From Pseudomonas sp. VD-NE ins (GTDB lineage Bacteria > Pseudomonadota > Gammaproteobacteria > Pseudomonadales > Pseudomonadaceae), in contig NZ_CP134772.1 of the NCBI RefSeq assembly GCF_031882575.1, forward strand, positions 5,468,501 through 5,532,500: 64,000 bases of DNA, written 5' to 3'. The translations under genes and the position numbers were made by a program. Below are positions 27,133 to 35,308 of the stretch, one piece after another. Within the stretch, counting starts at the first letter, position 1. Each line of letters opens with the position of its first letter. Below the pieces are notes generated by a model. It had not been told where the DNA came from, searched no databases, and saw only the letters and a program-made list of their open reading frames with translations.

Positions 27133-27561
27133 TTAAAACTTCAGTTCTTGGGGCTGCTGAGCAGTATGTGGGTGTGCAGCGCCCGCATAGACTTTCAGCT
27201 TACGGTACATGTCGCGACCCAGTGGGTTTTTAGGCAGCATGCCTTTAACCGCGGTCTCGATCACGCGCTCAGGGGCTTTAGCGATCAGCTTTTCGAAGTT
27301 GATCGACTTGATGCCGCCCGGGAAACCGGAGTGGGAGTAGTACATTTTGTCAGTGGTTTTAGCACCGGTAACACGAATCTGCTCAGCGTTGATTACGACG
27401 ATGTAGTCGCCGGTGTCAACGTGAGGAGTGTACTCAGGCTTGTGCTTGCCACGCAGACGGCTCGCGATTTCGGTGGCCAGACGACCCAGGGTCTGACCAG
27501 CAGCGTCGACGACAAACCAGTCGCGCTTTACTGTTTCCGGTTTAGCAGTAAAAGTTTTCAT
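27133..27561 (-). CDS. rplM: 50S ribosomal protein L13
   Basis: L13 is an early-assembling large-subunit protein. The 142-residue protein begins [20 protein letters not shown] and contains [21 protein letters not shown] and [22 protein letters not shown], all characteristic. It is the first gene of the rplM-rpsI pair. Confidence 0.99.
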   Translation of the reverse strand: MKTFTAKPETVKRDWFVVDAAGQTLGRLATEIASRLRGKHKPEYTPHVDTGDYIVVINAEQIRVTGAKTTDKMYYSHSGFPGGIKSINFEKLIAKAPERVIETAVKGMLPKNPLGRDMYRKLKVYAGAAHPHTAQQPQELKF

Positions 27562-27622
27562 TCTTTATAGCCTCAGGGGCCGCCCTGTAAATTAGACGGC
27601 GGATCTTACTGAATAGTGCGTA

Positions 27623-27638
27623 CTTTGACAAGTCAAAG
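27623..27638 (-). promoter_or_regulatory. possible rplM -35 inside a palindrome
   Basis: CTTTGAC, AA, GTCAAAG is a perfect inverted repeat about 70 bases before rplM. It contains TTGACT on the minus strand, which could serve as a -35; the matching -10 (TATTCA or TTCAGT) is poor. Confidence 0.35.
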
Positions 27639-27806
27639 GCAGCCGGATACAGACGCTTTCGGGGGCTCGGGTCGGCGCGTCCGTTCAACGGCAAGATTCT
27701 TCGGCGGCGGCGCATCACTTCCACTGCAGAAAGAGGTCGGCAATTATGCAGATTGCGAAAAATATTTCAACCTGCTTTTATGATTGTTTTGCCCAAGGAG
27801 CACCCG

Positions 27807-28847
27807 ATGGACTATCGCCAGCTAGGCCGTACCGACCTGAACGTGAGTGCAATCTGCCTCGGCACCATGACTTGGGGCGAGCAAAACACTGAAGCTGAAG
27901 CCTTCGCCCAGATTGAGCGGGCCAAGGAAGCCGGGATCAATTTCATCGACACCGCCGAGATGTACCCGGTGCCGCCAAAAGCCGAAACCTACGCCACCAC
28001 CGAGCGCTACATCGGCAATTACTTCAAAAGTCGCGGCGACCGTGCCGACTGGATCCTCGCCAGCAAAATCGCCGGCCCGGGCAACACCATCGACTACATC
28101 CGCGACAAAAACCTGCGCCACAACCGCCAGCACATCACCGCAGCGGTGGACGCCAGCCTCGAACGCCTGCAGACCGACTACATCGATCTGTATCAACTGC
28201 ACTGGCCGGAGCGCAGCACCAACTTCTTCGGACAACTGGGCTACAAACACAAGATCGAAGCCAACCTGACACCGCTCGAAGACACCCTCGAAGCGCTCGA
28301 CGAACAGGTGAAGGCCGGCAAGATCCGCCACATCGGTCTGTCCAATGAAACACCGTGGGGCACCATGCGTTTTCTGGCACTGGCTGAGGCCCGCGGCTGG
28401 CCGCGCGCAGTGTCGATCCAGAACCCTTACAACCTGCTCAACCGCAGTTTTGAAGTGGGCCTGGCGGAAATCGCCATCCGCGAACAGTGCGGCCTGCTGG
28501 CCTATTCACCGCTGGCGTTTGGTTTCCTCTCAGGCAAGTACGAAGGTGGCGCGCGGCCGCCGAAAGGCCGCCTGAGCCTCTACAGCCGCTTCAGCCGCTA
28601 TTTCAACGCACAATCGGAAGCGGCGTGCAGCCGATACGTGGCGCTGGCCCGTGAGCACGGTCTGGATCCGGCGCAGATGGCCTTGGCTTTTGTGACTCAG
28701 CAACCGTTTGTCACCAGCAACATCATTGGTGCGACGACGCTGGAGCAACTGGACAGCAACATTGCCAGCTTCGATCTGAAACTTTCGGATGAAGTGCTGG
28801 CAGGGATCGAGGCGATTCACAAGGATCACCCGAACCCGGCGCCTTGA
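27807..28847 (+). CDS. NADP(H)-dependent aldo-keto reductase, Tas-like
   Basis: The 346-residue protein is an aldo-keto reductase of the Tas type. The start is the ATG at 27807, preceded by AAGGAG at 27795-27800. Catalytic residues fit the pattern: FIDTAEMYPVPP (Asp and Tyr), ILASKIAGPG (Lys), and DLYQLHWPERS (His). NIIGATTLEQLDSNI near the C-terminus binds the cofactor phosphate in the family. The physiological substrate is unknown. The gene stands alone, divergent from rplM and followed by a REP pair. Confidence 0.9.
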   Translation: MDYRQLGRTDLNVSAICLGTMTWGEQNTEAEAFAQIERAKEAGINFIDTAEMYPVPPKAETYATTERYIGNYFKSRGDRADWILASKIAGPGNTIDYIRDKNLRHNRQHITAAVDASLERLQTDYIDLYQLHWPERSTNFFGQLGYKHKIEANLTPLEDTLEALDEQVKAGKIRHIGLSNETPWGTMRFLALAEARGWPRAVSIQNPYNLLNRSFEVGLAEIAIREQCGLLAYSPLAFGFLSGKYEGGARPPKGRLSLYSRFSRYFNAQSEAACSRYVALAREHGLDPAQMALAFVTQQPFVTSNIIGATTLEQLDSNIASFDLKLSDEVLAGIEAIHKDHPNPAP

Positions 28848-28861
28848 TTGACCGCTAAAAG

Positions 28862-28926
28862 CTTCGCGAGCAGGCTCGCTCCCACAGGTACGGTGATCCC
28901 CTGTGGGAGCGAGCCTGCTCGCGAAG
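28862..28926. repeat. REP inverted pair (27-base perfect arms)
   Basis: Arms 28862-28888 and 28900-28926 are perfect inverted copies with an 11-base loop. The core GGGAGCGAGCCTGCTCGCGA is the common Pseudomonas REP sequence. It sits between two convergent genes. Confidence 0.9.
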
Positions 28927-28948
28927 AGGCCAGCCAATGCAGCGAAGA

Positions 28949-30085
28949 TCAAAGCGAGCGCGCAATGATCTCCTTCATGATTTCATTGGTGCCGGCATAG
29001 ATCCGCTGCACGCGCGCATCCGCCCACGCCCGGGCCACCGGGTATTCCCACATGAAACCGTAGCCGCCATGCAACTGCACGCATTCGTCGAGCACTTTGC
29101 ATTGCAGGTCGGTGCCCCAATACTTGGCCATCGCCGCTGTCGGCACATCCAGCTTGCCTTGCAGGTGCAGTTCCAGACATTTGTCGACGAAGACTCGGCC
29201 GATCTGAATCTCGGTGGCCATCTCTGCCAGCTTGAAGCGCGTGTTCTGGAAGTCGGCAATAGCCTTGCCGAACGCCTTGCGATCACGGGTGTAATCGAGC
29301 GTCCACTGCAACGCCGCTTCGGCTGAGGCCAAGCCGCCAATCGCAACGGTCAGACGCTCCTGCGGCAACTCCTGCATCAGATACGCAAACCCTGCCCCGG
29401 CCTGCCCCAGCAGGTTTTCCTTCGGCACGCGCACATCCTGGAAGAACAATTCCGAGGTGTCCTGGGCCTTCATGCCGACCTTCTCCAGGCGCTTGCCCTT
29501 GTCGAAGCCCGGCGTATTCGCTTCCACCAGGAACAGGCTGGTGCCCTTGGCGCCGGCCTTCGGATCGGTCTTGGCGACCACGATGACCAGATCAGCCAGA
29601 AAGCCATTGGTGATAAAGGTTTTCGAACCGTTGATCACATACTCATCACCGTCCAGCACAGCGGTTGTTTTCACGCCTTGCAGATCGGAACCGGCGCCCG
29701 GCTCGGTCATGGCAATGGCCGTGACCATCTCGCCCGAGACCAGTTTCGGCAGGTATTTGTGCTTCAGCGCTTCACTGCCGTAATGCAGAATGTACGGCGC
29801 GACAATGTCCGAGTGCAGCGAGAAGCCGATGCCGGTCAACCCCAGCCGACCGACCTCTTCGATCACCACGGCGCTGTAAAGAAAATCCGCCCCCAGTCCA
29901 CCGTACTCTTCCGGCAGGTGCGAGCAGAGCATCCCCGCCTCGCCTGCCTTGTTCCAGAGTTTGCGGTCGATATAGCCTTGTTTCTCCCATTGCGCATGGA
30001 ACGGCACGGCCTCTTTTTCGAGGAAGGTGCGGACGCTGTCGCGAAACAATTCGTGGTCGGAGCTGAACAAGGTTCTGGGGATCAT
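28949..30085 (-). CDS. acyl-CoA dehydrogenase family protein
   Basis: This flavoprotein family oxidises acyl-CoA thioesters to trans-2-enoyl-CoA and passes electrons to ETF. The 378-residue protein has the N-terminal helical domain, the FAD-binding VTAIAMTEPGAGSDLQGVKT stretch, and NGSKTFITNG. The C-terminus contains RIYAGTNEIMKEIIARSL, where the Glu in TNEI is at the position of the catalytic base. The chain-length specificity cannot be read. It is divergent from the GlxA-type regulator, a possible functional link. Confidence 0.93.
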   Translation of the reverse strand: MIPRTLFSSDHELFRDSVRTFLEKEAVPFHAQWEKQGYIDRKLWNKAGEAGMLCSHLPEEYGGLGADFLYSAVVIEEVGRLGLTGIGFSLHSDIVAPYILHYGSEALKHKYLPKLVSGEMVTAIAMTEPGAGSDLQGVKTTAVLDGDEYVINGSKTFITNGFLADLVIVVAKTDPKAGAKGTSLFLVEANTPGFDKGKRLEKVGMKAQDTSELFFQDVRVPKENLLGQAGAGFAYLMQELPQERLTVAIGGLASAEAALQWTLDYTRDRKAFGKAIADFQNTRFKLAEMATEIQIGRVFVDKCLELHLQGKLDVPTAAMAKYWGTDLQCKVLDECVQLHGGYGFMWEYPVARAWADARVQRIYAGTNEIMKEIIARSL

Positions 30086-30236
30086 GCGACACCTTTCTTT
30101 GTTGTTGGAGGGAGATGACCTTCAGAGACTAAGCCTCCCCTCTGACACAGGACACTGGACACATCCGACAAAAAATAAGACGATCCAGCCGTCTGGTGAC
30201 CACTTTCCCTTATAAAAACAAAACAAAAGTTGAATT

Positions 30237-31232
30237 ATGTCCAAGCAAGTCTCCACGCCCTTGCGGCGCGTCAGCATCCTGGCAATCGACCGGGTTTTCG
30301 CTTCCACTCTCATGCAAGCCAAGGATTTCTTCCATCTGGCCAGCCTGCGTTATGGCAAACAACTGGGCCACGGCCTGACACCGGCGTTCGAAACACGCCT
30401 GGTCAGCCCCGACGGCAAACCGGTGAACAGCTTCAGTGACGTCGTGATGCCGGTCGACGGTGGCCTGGAAACCGCCGATGTCATTATCCTCCCGGCGTTC
30501 TGGGACGATTTCGACACGCTGTGCAGCCGATATCCGCAGGTCTTGCCATGGCTGCGCGAACAGCACGCGCGTGGCGCGGTGTTGTGCGGCGAAGCCACCG
30601 GCGTGTTCTGGCTGGCTGAGGCCGGCCTGCTCAACGGCAAGGAAGCGACCACCTACTGGCGCTTCTTCAATGCCTTCGCCGAGCGGTTTCCCAAGGTCTA
30701 TCTCAATCAGGACAAGCACCTGACCGATGCCGACAACCTGTACTGCGCCGGCGGCACCACCTCCGCCTGCGACCTTTACATCTACTTGATCGAGCGTTTC
30801 TGTGGGGCCAACGTCGCGCAAGCCGTCGCCCGCGACATTCTCTACGAAGTGCAGCGCAGCTATGCGCCCGGACGCATCGGTTTCGGTGGGCAGAAGCTGC
30901 ACCAGGACGTGATCATCCTGCAGATCCAGCACTGGCTCGAAGAGCATTTCGCCGACAAGTTCCGCTTCGAAGACGTGGCCCGCGAGCATGGCATGAGCAT
31001 CCGCAACTTCATGCGGCGCTTCCAGACCGCCACCGGTGACAAGCCGCTGCATTACTTGCAACGGCTGCGCATCGAGACCGCCAAGGGCTTGCTGTCCGGC
31101 AGCCGCAAGAGCATCAAGACCATCAGTTATGAGGTCGGTTACGACGACGCGAGCTTCTTTGCGCGGCTGTTCCGTCAGCATACTGAGCTGTCGCCGAACC
31201 AGTATCGGCAGCAGTTTCAGCAGGCGGCGTAG
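30237..31232 (+). CDS. GlxA-family AraC-type transcriptional regulator
   Basis: The 331-residue protein has an N-terminal DJ-1/PfpI-like amidotransferase-like domain (about 10-200) followed by an AraC/XylS DNA-binding domain. In the latter, FRFEDVAREHGMSIRNFMRR is the first helix-turn-helix and ISYEVGYDDASFFARLFRQH the second. The DJ-1 nucleophile region reads GAVLCGEATGVFWLAEAGLL, with Cys followed by Gly-Glu-Ala, so the Cys is retained. GlxA regulators often control catabolism of nitrogenous compounds. The target is unknown; the divergent acyl-CoA dehydrogenase is one candidate. Confidence 0.9.
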   Translation: MSKQVSTPLRRVSILAIDRVFASTLMQAKDFFHLASLRYGKQLGHGLTPAFETRLVSPDGKPVNSFSDVVMPVDGGLETADVIILPAFWDDFDTLCSRYPQVLPWLREQHARGAVLCGEATGVFWLAEAGLLNGKEATTYWRFFNAFAERFPKVYLNQDKHLTDADNLYCAGGTTSACDLYIYLIERFCGANVAQAVARDILYEVQRSYAPGRIGFGGQKLHQDVIILQIQHWLEEHFADKFRFEDVAREHGMSIRNFMRRFQTATGDKPLHYLQRLRIETAKGLLSGSRKSIKTISYEVGYDDASFFARLFRQHTELSPNQYRQQFQQAA

Positions 31233-31253
31233 CCCCCCGAAGCAAATACAAAA

Positions 31254-31346
31254 CCTGTGGGAGCTGGCTTGCCAGCGATAGCGGTTTGTCAGTGAAATAA
31301 ATATCACCTGACACGACGCCATCGCTGGCAAGCCAGCTCCCACAGG
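31254..31346. repeat. REP inverted pair (26-base perfect arms)
   Basis: Arms 31254-31279 and 31321-31346 are perfect inverted copies with core GGGAGCTGGCTTGCCAGCGA. This is a REP variant different from the GAGCGAGC type elsewhere in the window. It lies after the GlxA-type gene. Confidence 0.9.
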
Positions 31347-31380
31347 GATCGCAGTGCGCTCGAATTTTTCTTCAGCGCAT

Positions 31381-31412
31381 AAAAAAGGGCCTGCAATTGC
31401 AGGCCCTTTTTT
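31381..31412. terminator. bidirectional terminator, now separated from zapE by the IS
   Basis: A perfect palindrome with AAAAAAGGGCCTGC on one arm and its complement on the other. It would end the GlxA-type gene (plus) and, before the IS inserted, zapE (minus). Confidence 0.9.
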
Positions 31413-31417
31413 GTTTC

Positions 31418-31420
31418 GAG
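31418..31420. repeat. IS target-site duplication, left copy (GAG)
   Basis: GAG directly precedes the left terminal repeat and occurs again directly after the right one (32734-32736). A 3-base duplication fits IS3-family transposition. Confidence 0.75.
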
Positions 31421-31448
31421 TGTCTCGTCCTGAATAAGGTTTACACCT
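31421..31448 (+). repeat. IS left terminal inverted repeat
   Basis: 28 bases starting TGTCTCGTCC and ending GGTTTACACCT. It differs from the right end at three positions. Confidence 0.9.
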
Positions 31449-31473
31449 TCTGACCCACTCTCAGGAGGGAGTA

Positions 31474-31875
31474 ATGAATTCAGGAAAGAGGCGCAGTCAG
31501 CGTGATTACACGCGGACCTTTAAATTGTCGGTCGTCGATCAGGTCGAAAAAGGCGAGTTGAGTTATAAAGAGGCTCAAGAGCGCTATGGCATTCAGGGTA
31601 AATCGACCGTACTGAACTGGTTACGCAGGCATGGTCGGCAGGACTGGAGTCAAGGCGCGTCCATTCGCTCCAAGAGACCCCGTTCCATGGATGAGCCCGA
31701 TAAACCACTGACACCCGAACAGCGAATCAAAGAGCTTGAAGAAAAGCTGGCCCAAGCCAACCAGAAAGCTCAGTTTTTCGAAGCTGTCGTTGATGTTTTA
31801 AAGAACGACTTCGGTGTTTCTGTCGTAAAAAAGCGATCCGGCAAGTCCTCTCCCAAGGGCAGATCCAAGACCTGA
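31474..31875 (+). CDS. IS3-family transposase OrfA
   Basis: OrfA is the DNA-binding half of the transposase and, alone, usually a regulator of transposition. The 133-residue protein has a helix-turn-helix (YKEAQERYGIQGKSTVLNWL) and a C-terminal leucine-containing coiled coil (EQRIKELEEKLAQANQKAQF) for multimerisation. GGAGGGAGT precedes the ATG. Near its end it contains A_AAA_AAG at 31827-31833, where ribosomes can slip by -1 into orfB. Confidence 0.95.
   Translation: MNSGKRRSQRDYTRTFKLSVVDQVEKGELSYKEAQERYGIQGKSTVLNWLRRHGRQDWSQGASIRSKRPRSMDEPDKPLTPEQRIKELEEKLAQANQKAQFFEAVVDVLKNDFGVSVVKKRSGKSSPKGRSKT
31827..31833 (+). other. programmed -1 frameshift slippery heptamer A_AAA_AAG
   Basis: In the orfA frame the codons are GTA AAA AAG, so the heptamer is correctly phased. 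A -1 slip leads to an uninterrupted frame through LSISRACQFMGISRQAYYKR into orfB, giving the OrfAB fusion transposase. Confidence 0.85.
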
Positions 31876-31898
31876 GCATTAGTCGGGCTTGCCAGTTC

Positions 31899-32696
31899 AT
31901 GGGGATTTCCCGTCAGGCTTATTACAAGCGCAACCGGGCGTGTGATGCCCGGGCTCGTCATGCCCAGGAAGTGATGGGATTCGTGAGGGAGAAACGACTT
32001 AGGCAACCGCGCCTTGGCACCCGAAAACTTCACAATCTGATGCACACTGAGCCAGAAGTGTCCGTAAAGGTCGGTCGAGACCGGTTATTCGATATCTTGC
32101 GAGATCGGCGCGAGCTGGTTCCCCGCAGACGGGCCTATCACAAAACGACAGATAGCCATCATCGCTTTCGCCGGCATCCAAACCTGCTTAAAGATGGGCC
32201 GATTCAGGTAGTTGCCAAGGCGCCAGAGCAAGTATGGGTTGCGGACATCACCTACTTACCGACGCAAACGGGTGTGGCTTATCTGAGTTTGATCACCGAT
32301 GCGTACTCCCGAAAAATCGTGGGGCACCATGTCCATGAAAGCTTGCACACCGAATCGGTGATCCAGGCGTTCAACAAAGCCCTCAAGCAGCGGACAACGA
32401 AGCAATGTTTGGTGCATCACTCGGATAGAGGCGTCCAATACTGCTCCGAGCTTTATCAGCGGCTGCATGCCAAATACGGCATCACCTGCTCAATGACCGA
32501 TGGCTACGACTGCTACCAAAACGCGTTGGCTGAGCGTGTGAACGGGATTTTGAAAAACGAGTTATTGCTGCATCGTCCCAAAAATTTTGCAGAGGCCATC
32601 CGGATGGTGGACGAGTCGGTGCAGATCTATAACAACGAGCGGCCTCATCTGTCGCTGAAATACAAAACGCCCGATGCGGTGCATCGGGCGTTTTGA
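31899..32696 (+). CDS. IS3-family transposase OrfB (catalytic DDE part)
   Basis: OrfB supplies the integrase core, normally as the frameshifted OrfAB fusion. The visible ORF from the ATG at 31899 has 265 residues, but the frame is open back to the slippery site at 31827. The HTH_21-type region (ARHAQEVMGFVREKR) precedes the rve integrase domain. The DDE residues are the Asp in VADITYLP, the Asp in HHSDRGVQY, and the Glu in LAERVNGILK. No stop or frameshift damages it. Confidence 0.95.
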   Translation: MGISRQAYYKRNRACDARARHAQEVMGFVREKRLRQPRLGTRKLHNLMHTEPEVSVKVGRDRLFDILRDRRELVPRRRAYHKTTDSHHRFRRHPNLLKDGPIQVVAKAPEQVWVADITYLPTQTGVAYLSLITDAYSRKIVGHHVHESLHTESVIQAFNKALKQRTTKQCLVHHSDRGVQYCSELYQRLHAKYGITCSMTDGYDCYQNALAERVNGILKNELLLHRPKNFAEAIRMVDESVQIYNNERPHLSLKYKTPDAVHRAF

Positions 32697-32705
32697 GGCT
32701 GAAAC

Positions 32706-32733
32706 AGGTGTAAACCTATTTCAGGACTAGACA
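32706..32733 (-). repeat. IS right terminal inverted repeat
   Basis: Read on the minus strand it starts TGTCTAGTCCTGAAATAGG. It pairs with the left repeat at 25 of 28 positions. Confidence 0.9.
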
Positions 32734-32736
32734 GAG
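32734..32736. repeat. IS target-site duplication, right copy (GAG)
   Basis: Matches GAG at 31418-31420. It lies only 7 bases from the zapE stop codon. Confidence 0.75.
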
Positions 32737-32743
32737 ATTCTGT

Positions 32744-33838
32744 TTAAGGCTTGTGCGCCCGCGACAGGAATTCGTGGGACTGCATTTCCAACAGTCGGCT
32801 CAGCGTGCGCTGGAACTCGAAGTTCAGACGGCCGCCGGTGTACAGATCCTTCAGTTCGACTTCAGCAGAAATGATCAGCTTGACGTTACGGTCGTAGAAC
32901 TCGTCGACCATATTGATGAAGCGGCGAGCGATGTCGTCAGTGGTGACGCTCATCTGCTCGACACCGCTGAGCAACACGGCGTGGAAGATCTTGCCCAGCT
33001 CGATGTAGTCGTTCTGGCTACGCGGGCCGTCGCACAGCTCACGGAAGTCGAACCAGGCCACGTCGTCGCAAGTACGCAGGGCACGGATTTCGCGGTTCTC
33101 GATCATCAGCACATCGTTTTCGACCGCAGCCGTGCATTCCGGCGTCAGCGCCTTGAAGCTCTTGCGCAGACTTTCGTGAGCAGCTTCGTCGAGCGGATAG
33201 TGGAACAGCTCCGCTTGTTCGAGGTGACGCAGACGGTAGTCGACGCCGCTGTCGACGTTGACGATTTCGGTGTTCTGCTTGATCAGCGCGATGGCCGGCA
33301 GGAAACGCGCGCGTTGCAGACCGTCTTTGTACAAGCCATCCGGCACGATGTTCGAGGTCGCGACCAGAGTCACGCCGTTCTTGAACAGCTCTTCCATCAG
33401 CGTGCCGAGGATCATCGCGTCGGTGATGTCGGAGACGAAGAATTCATCGAAGCAGATCACCCGCGACTCGTCGGAAAAACGCTTGGCGATGATGGTCAGC
33501 GGATTTTTCTCGCCGCCGAGGGTTTTCATCTCTTCGTGCACACGCTTCATGAAGCGGTGGAAGTGAGTGCGGGTCTTTTCCTTGAACGGCAGCGCTTCGA
33601 AGAAGGTGTCGACCAGGTAAGTTTTGCCGCGACCCACGCCGCCCCAGAAATACAGGCCCTTGACCGGTGTCTGATCCTTCTTGCCGAACAGCTTGCTCAG
33701 CAGACCCGGCTTGTTTTGATCGGCGGCGATCAGATCGTCGTACAGACGCTGCAAATGACGCACAGCAGTTTCCTGCGCGGCGTCATGGAAGAAGTCCGGG
33801 CGTTTCAGATCAGCTTGGTATCGTTCTAGGGGCGTCAT
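32744..33838 (-). CDS. zapE: cell division ATPase ZapE
   Basis: ZapE is an AFG1-like ATPase that affects FtsZ ring stability and, in Pseudomonas and E. coli, respiration-related traits. The 364-residue protein has Walker A GGVGRGKT at 66-73, Walker B VICFDEFFV near 130, and the TSNIVPDGLY sensor-like segment. An IS3 element has inserted 7 bases after its stop. The original downstream terminator at 31381-31412 is now 1.3 kb away. Confidence 0.96.
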   Translation of the reverse strand: MTPLERYQADLKRPDFFHDAAQETAVRHLQRLYDDLIAADQNKPGLLSKLFGKKDQTPVKGLYFWGGVGRGKTYLVDTFFEALPFKEKTRTHFHRFMKRVHEEMKTLGGEKNPLTIIAKRFSDESRVICFDEFFVSDITDAMILGTLMEELFKNGVTLVATSNIVPDGLYKDGLQRARFLPAIALIKQNTEIVNVDSGVDYRLRHLEQAELFHYPLDEAAHESLRKSFKALTPECTAAVENDVLMIENREIRALRTCDDVAWFDFRELCDGPRSQNDYIELGKIFHAVLLSGVEQMSVTTDDIARRFINMVDEFYDRNVKLIISAEVELKDLYTGGRLNFEFQRTLSRLLEMQSHEFLSRAHKP

Positions 33839-33855
33839 AATTCGTTAGCAAGGCA

Positions 33856-33889
33856 ACAAAAACGGGCCGTCACTGTAGCGACGGCCCGT
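33856..33889 (-). terminator. intrinsic terminator between trpS and zapE
   Basis: The hairpin ACGGGCCGTC/GACGGCCCGT is followed on the minus strand by a T-run. It lies 39 bases after trpS, so zapE probably has its own promoter or relies on read-through. Confidence 0.85.
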
Positions 33890-33928
33890 GGGAATGGCAA
33901 TCGGCCCTTGGTCGGACCGTGCCGCCGA

Positions 33929-35284
33929 TTAGTCCTGAACCGGGGTCAGCGCAACGCGCAGAGCCTCAATGGCCGCGTCCCGCGCAGCCGCGTCGACGAA
34001 CGCCGGGCTGTCGCCAACGCACTCGCCTTCCAGCCAGACGCTGAAGCTCAGGTCTTCGCTGCGCACGTCCAGTGGCTGGCCGGATTGCAGTTGCTTGGTC
34101 ACCTGCCCGGCGGTTTTGCCGTCGGCGAAGTTGCGCGACAACAGCAGTTGCTCGCCATCGGCCGCCAGCAGACGGAAACGGAAGCTGCCGTCGTCTTCGC
34201 GGAAGCTGACGAAGCGAGCGGCTTTCGCGGCTTTCTTCTTGGTGGTCGCAGCGACTTGCACCTGATTGACGAAAGAACGCAGGCCGACGGCTTCGCGCAG
34301 TTCGTTGAGGAATGGCGTTGCCACGGCGCGGGCCTTTTTCGCACCGATCTGCAGGATGTCTTCCAGATCTGCCGGGCGCTCGATCAACTGGTGATATTTG
34401 TCGCGAGCTTCGCCGAGATCGTTGTCGAGCAACTGGAACAGACGGCTCTTCGCCTCGCCCCAACCCAGACCGCCGAGCAGCTCACTGCGGAATTCGTCAG
34501 CCTGCGCTGGCGTGGCGAAAGCCTGGAACAGGGTGAACAGGTGCGAGTTGTCAGGATCCTTGGCTTCGCCTGGCGCTTTGGAGTCGGTGACGATCCGCGA
34601 GATCGCGTCCTTCATCTCTTTGGCGCTGGAGAACAACGGGATGGTGTTGTCGTAGCTCTTCGACATCTTGCGACCGTCGAGGCCCGGCAACGTCGCCACG
34701 CTCTCTTCAATCAGCGCTTCGGGCATGGTGAAGAATTCTTTGCCCTGACCGAACAGGTGGTTGAAGCGCTGGCCGATATCGCGGGCCATTTCTACGTGCT
34801 GGATCTGGTCACGACCAACCGGCACTTTGTGTGCGTTGAACATCAGGATGTCCGCGGCCATCAACACCGGGTAGCTGTAGAGGCCCATGGTGATGCCGGC
34901 GTCCGGGTCTTCACCGGTCTCAACGTTCTTGTCCACCGACGCCTTGTAGGCGTGCGCTCGATTGAGCAGGCCCTTGGCGGCAACGCAAGTCAGCAGCCAG
35001 GTCAGCTCAGGAATTTCCGGGATGTCAGACTGGCGGTAGAAGGTCACGCGGTCGACATCAAGGCCACCGGCCAGCCAGGTCGCGGCGATTTCCAGACGCG
35101 AGCGCTGGATGCGCAGCGGGTCATCGCATTTGATCAGGGCGTGGTAGTCGGCCAGGAAGTAGAACGAGTCGGCATTGCTGTCGCGGCTGGCGAGGATCGC
35201 CGGGCGGATGGCGCCGGCGTAGTTGCCCAGGTGCGGCGTGCCGGTGGTGGTGATGCCGGTGAGGATTCGGGTACGGTTCGTCAT
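33929..35284 (-). CDS. trpS: tryptophanyl-tRNA synthetase with C-terminal extension
   Basis: TrpS is the class I synthetase that charges tRNA-Trp. I take the ATG at 35282-35284, giving 451 residues beginning MTNRTRILTGITTTGTPHLG. The HIGH motif appears as HLGN (18-21) and KMSKS is at 206-210. The normal bacterial protein of about 335 residues ends near residue 340. A further 110 residues follow: a Lys/Ala-rich linker and a small domain (FRFRLLAADGEQLLLSRNFA) that resembles DUF1508/YegP folds. It lies 24 bases after the alpha/beta hydrolase gene. Confidence 0.96.
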   Translation of the reverse strand: MTNRTRILTGITTTGTPHLGNYAGAIRPAILASRDSNADSFYFLADYHALIKCDDPLRIQRSRLEIAATWLAGGLDVDRVTFYRQSDIPEIPELTWLLTCVAAKGLLNRAHAYKASVDKNVETGEDPDAGITMGLYSYPVLMAADILMFNAHKVPVGRDQIQHVEMARDIGQRFNHLFGQGKEFFTMPEALIEESVATLPGLDGRKMSKSYDNTIPLFSSAKEMKDAISRIVTDSKAPGEAKDPDNSHLFTLFQAFATPAQADEFRSELLGGLGWGEAKSRLFQLLDNDLGEARDKYHQLIERPADLEDILQIGAKKARAVATPFLNELREAVGLRSFVNQVQVAATTKKKAAKAARFVSFREDDGSFRFRLLAADGEQLLLSRNFADGKTAGQVTKQLQSGQPLDVRSEDLSFSVWLEGECVGDSPAFVDAAARDAAIEALRVALTPVQD

Positions 35285-35308
35285 GGGTAATCGCTTGTCA
35301 GACTGCAA

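Larger units (their letters stand above)
31421..32733 (+). mobile_element. complete IS3-family insertion sequence (1313 bp)
   Basis: The element begins with TGTCTCGTCCTGAATAAGG and ends with the inverted partner. The 28-base terminal repeats match at 25 of 28 positions. It carries overlapping-frame orfA and orfB, an A6G slippery site between them, and is flanked by a GAG duplication. All features expected of an active copy are intact. The subgroup within IS3 is not assigned. Confidence 0.95.
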
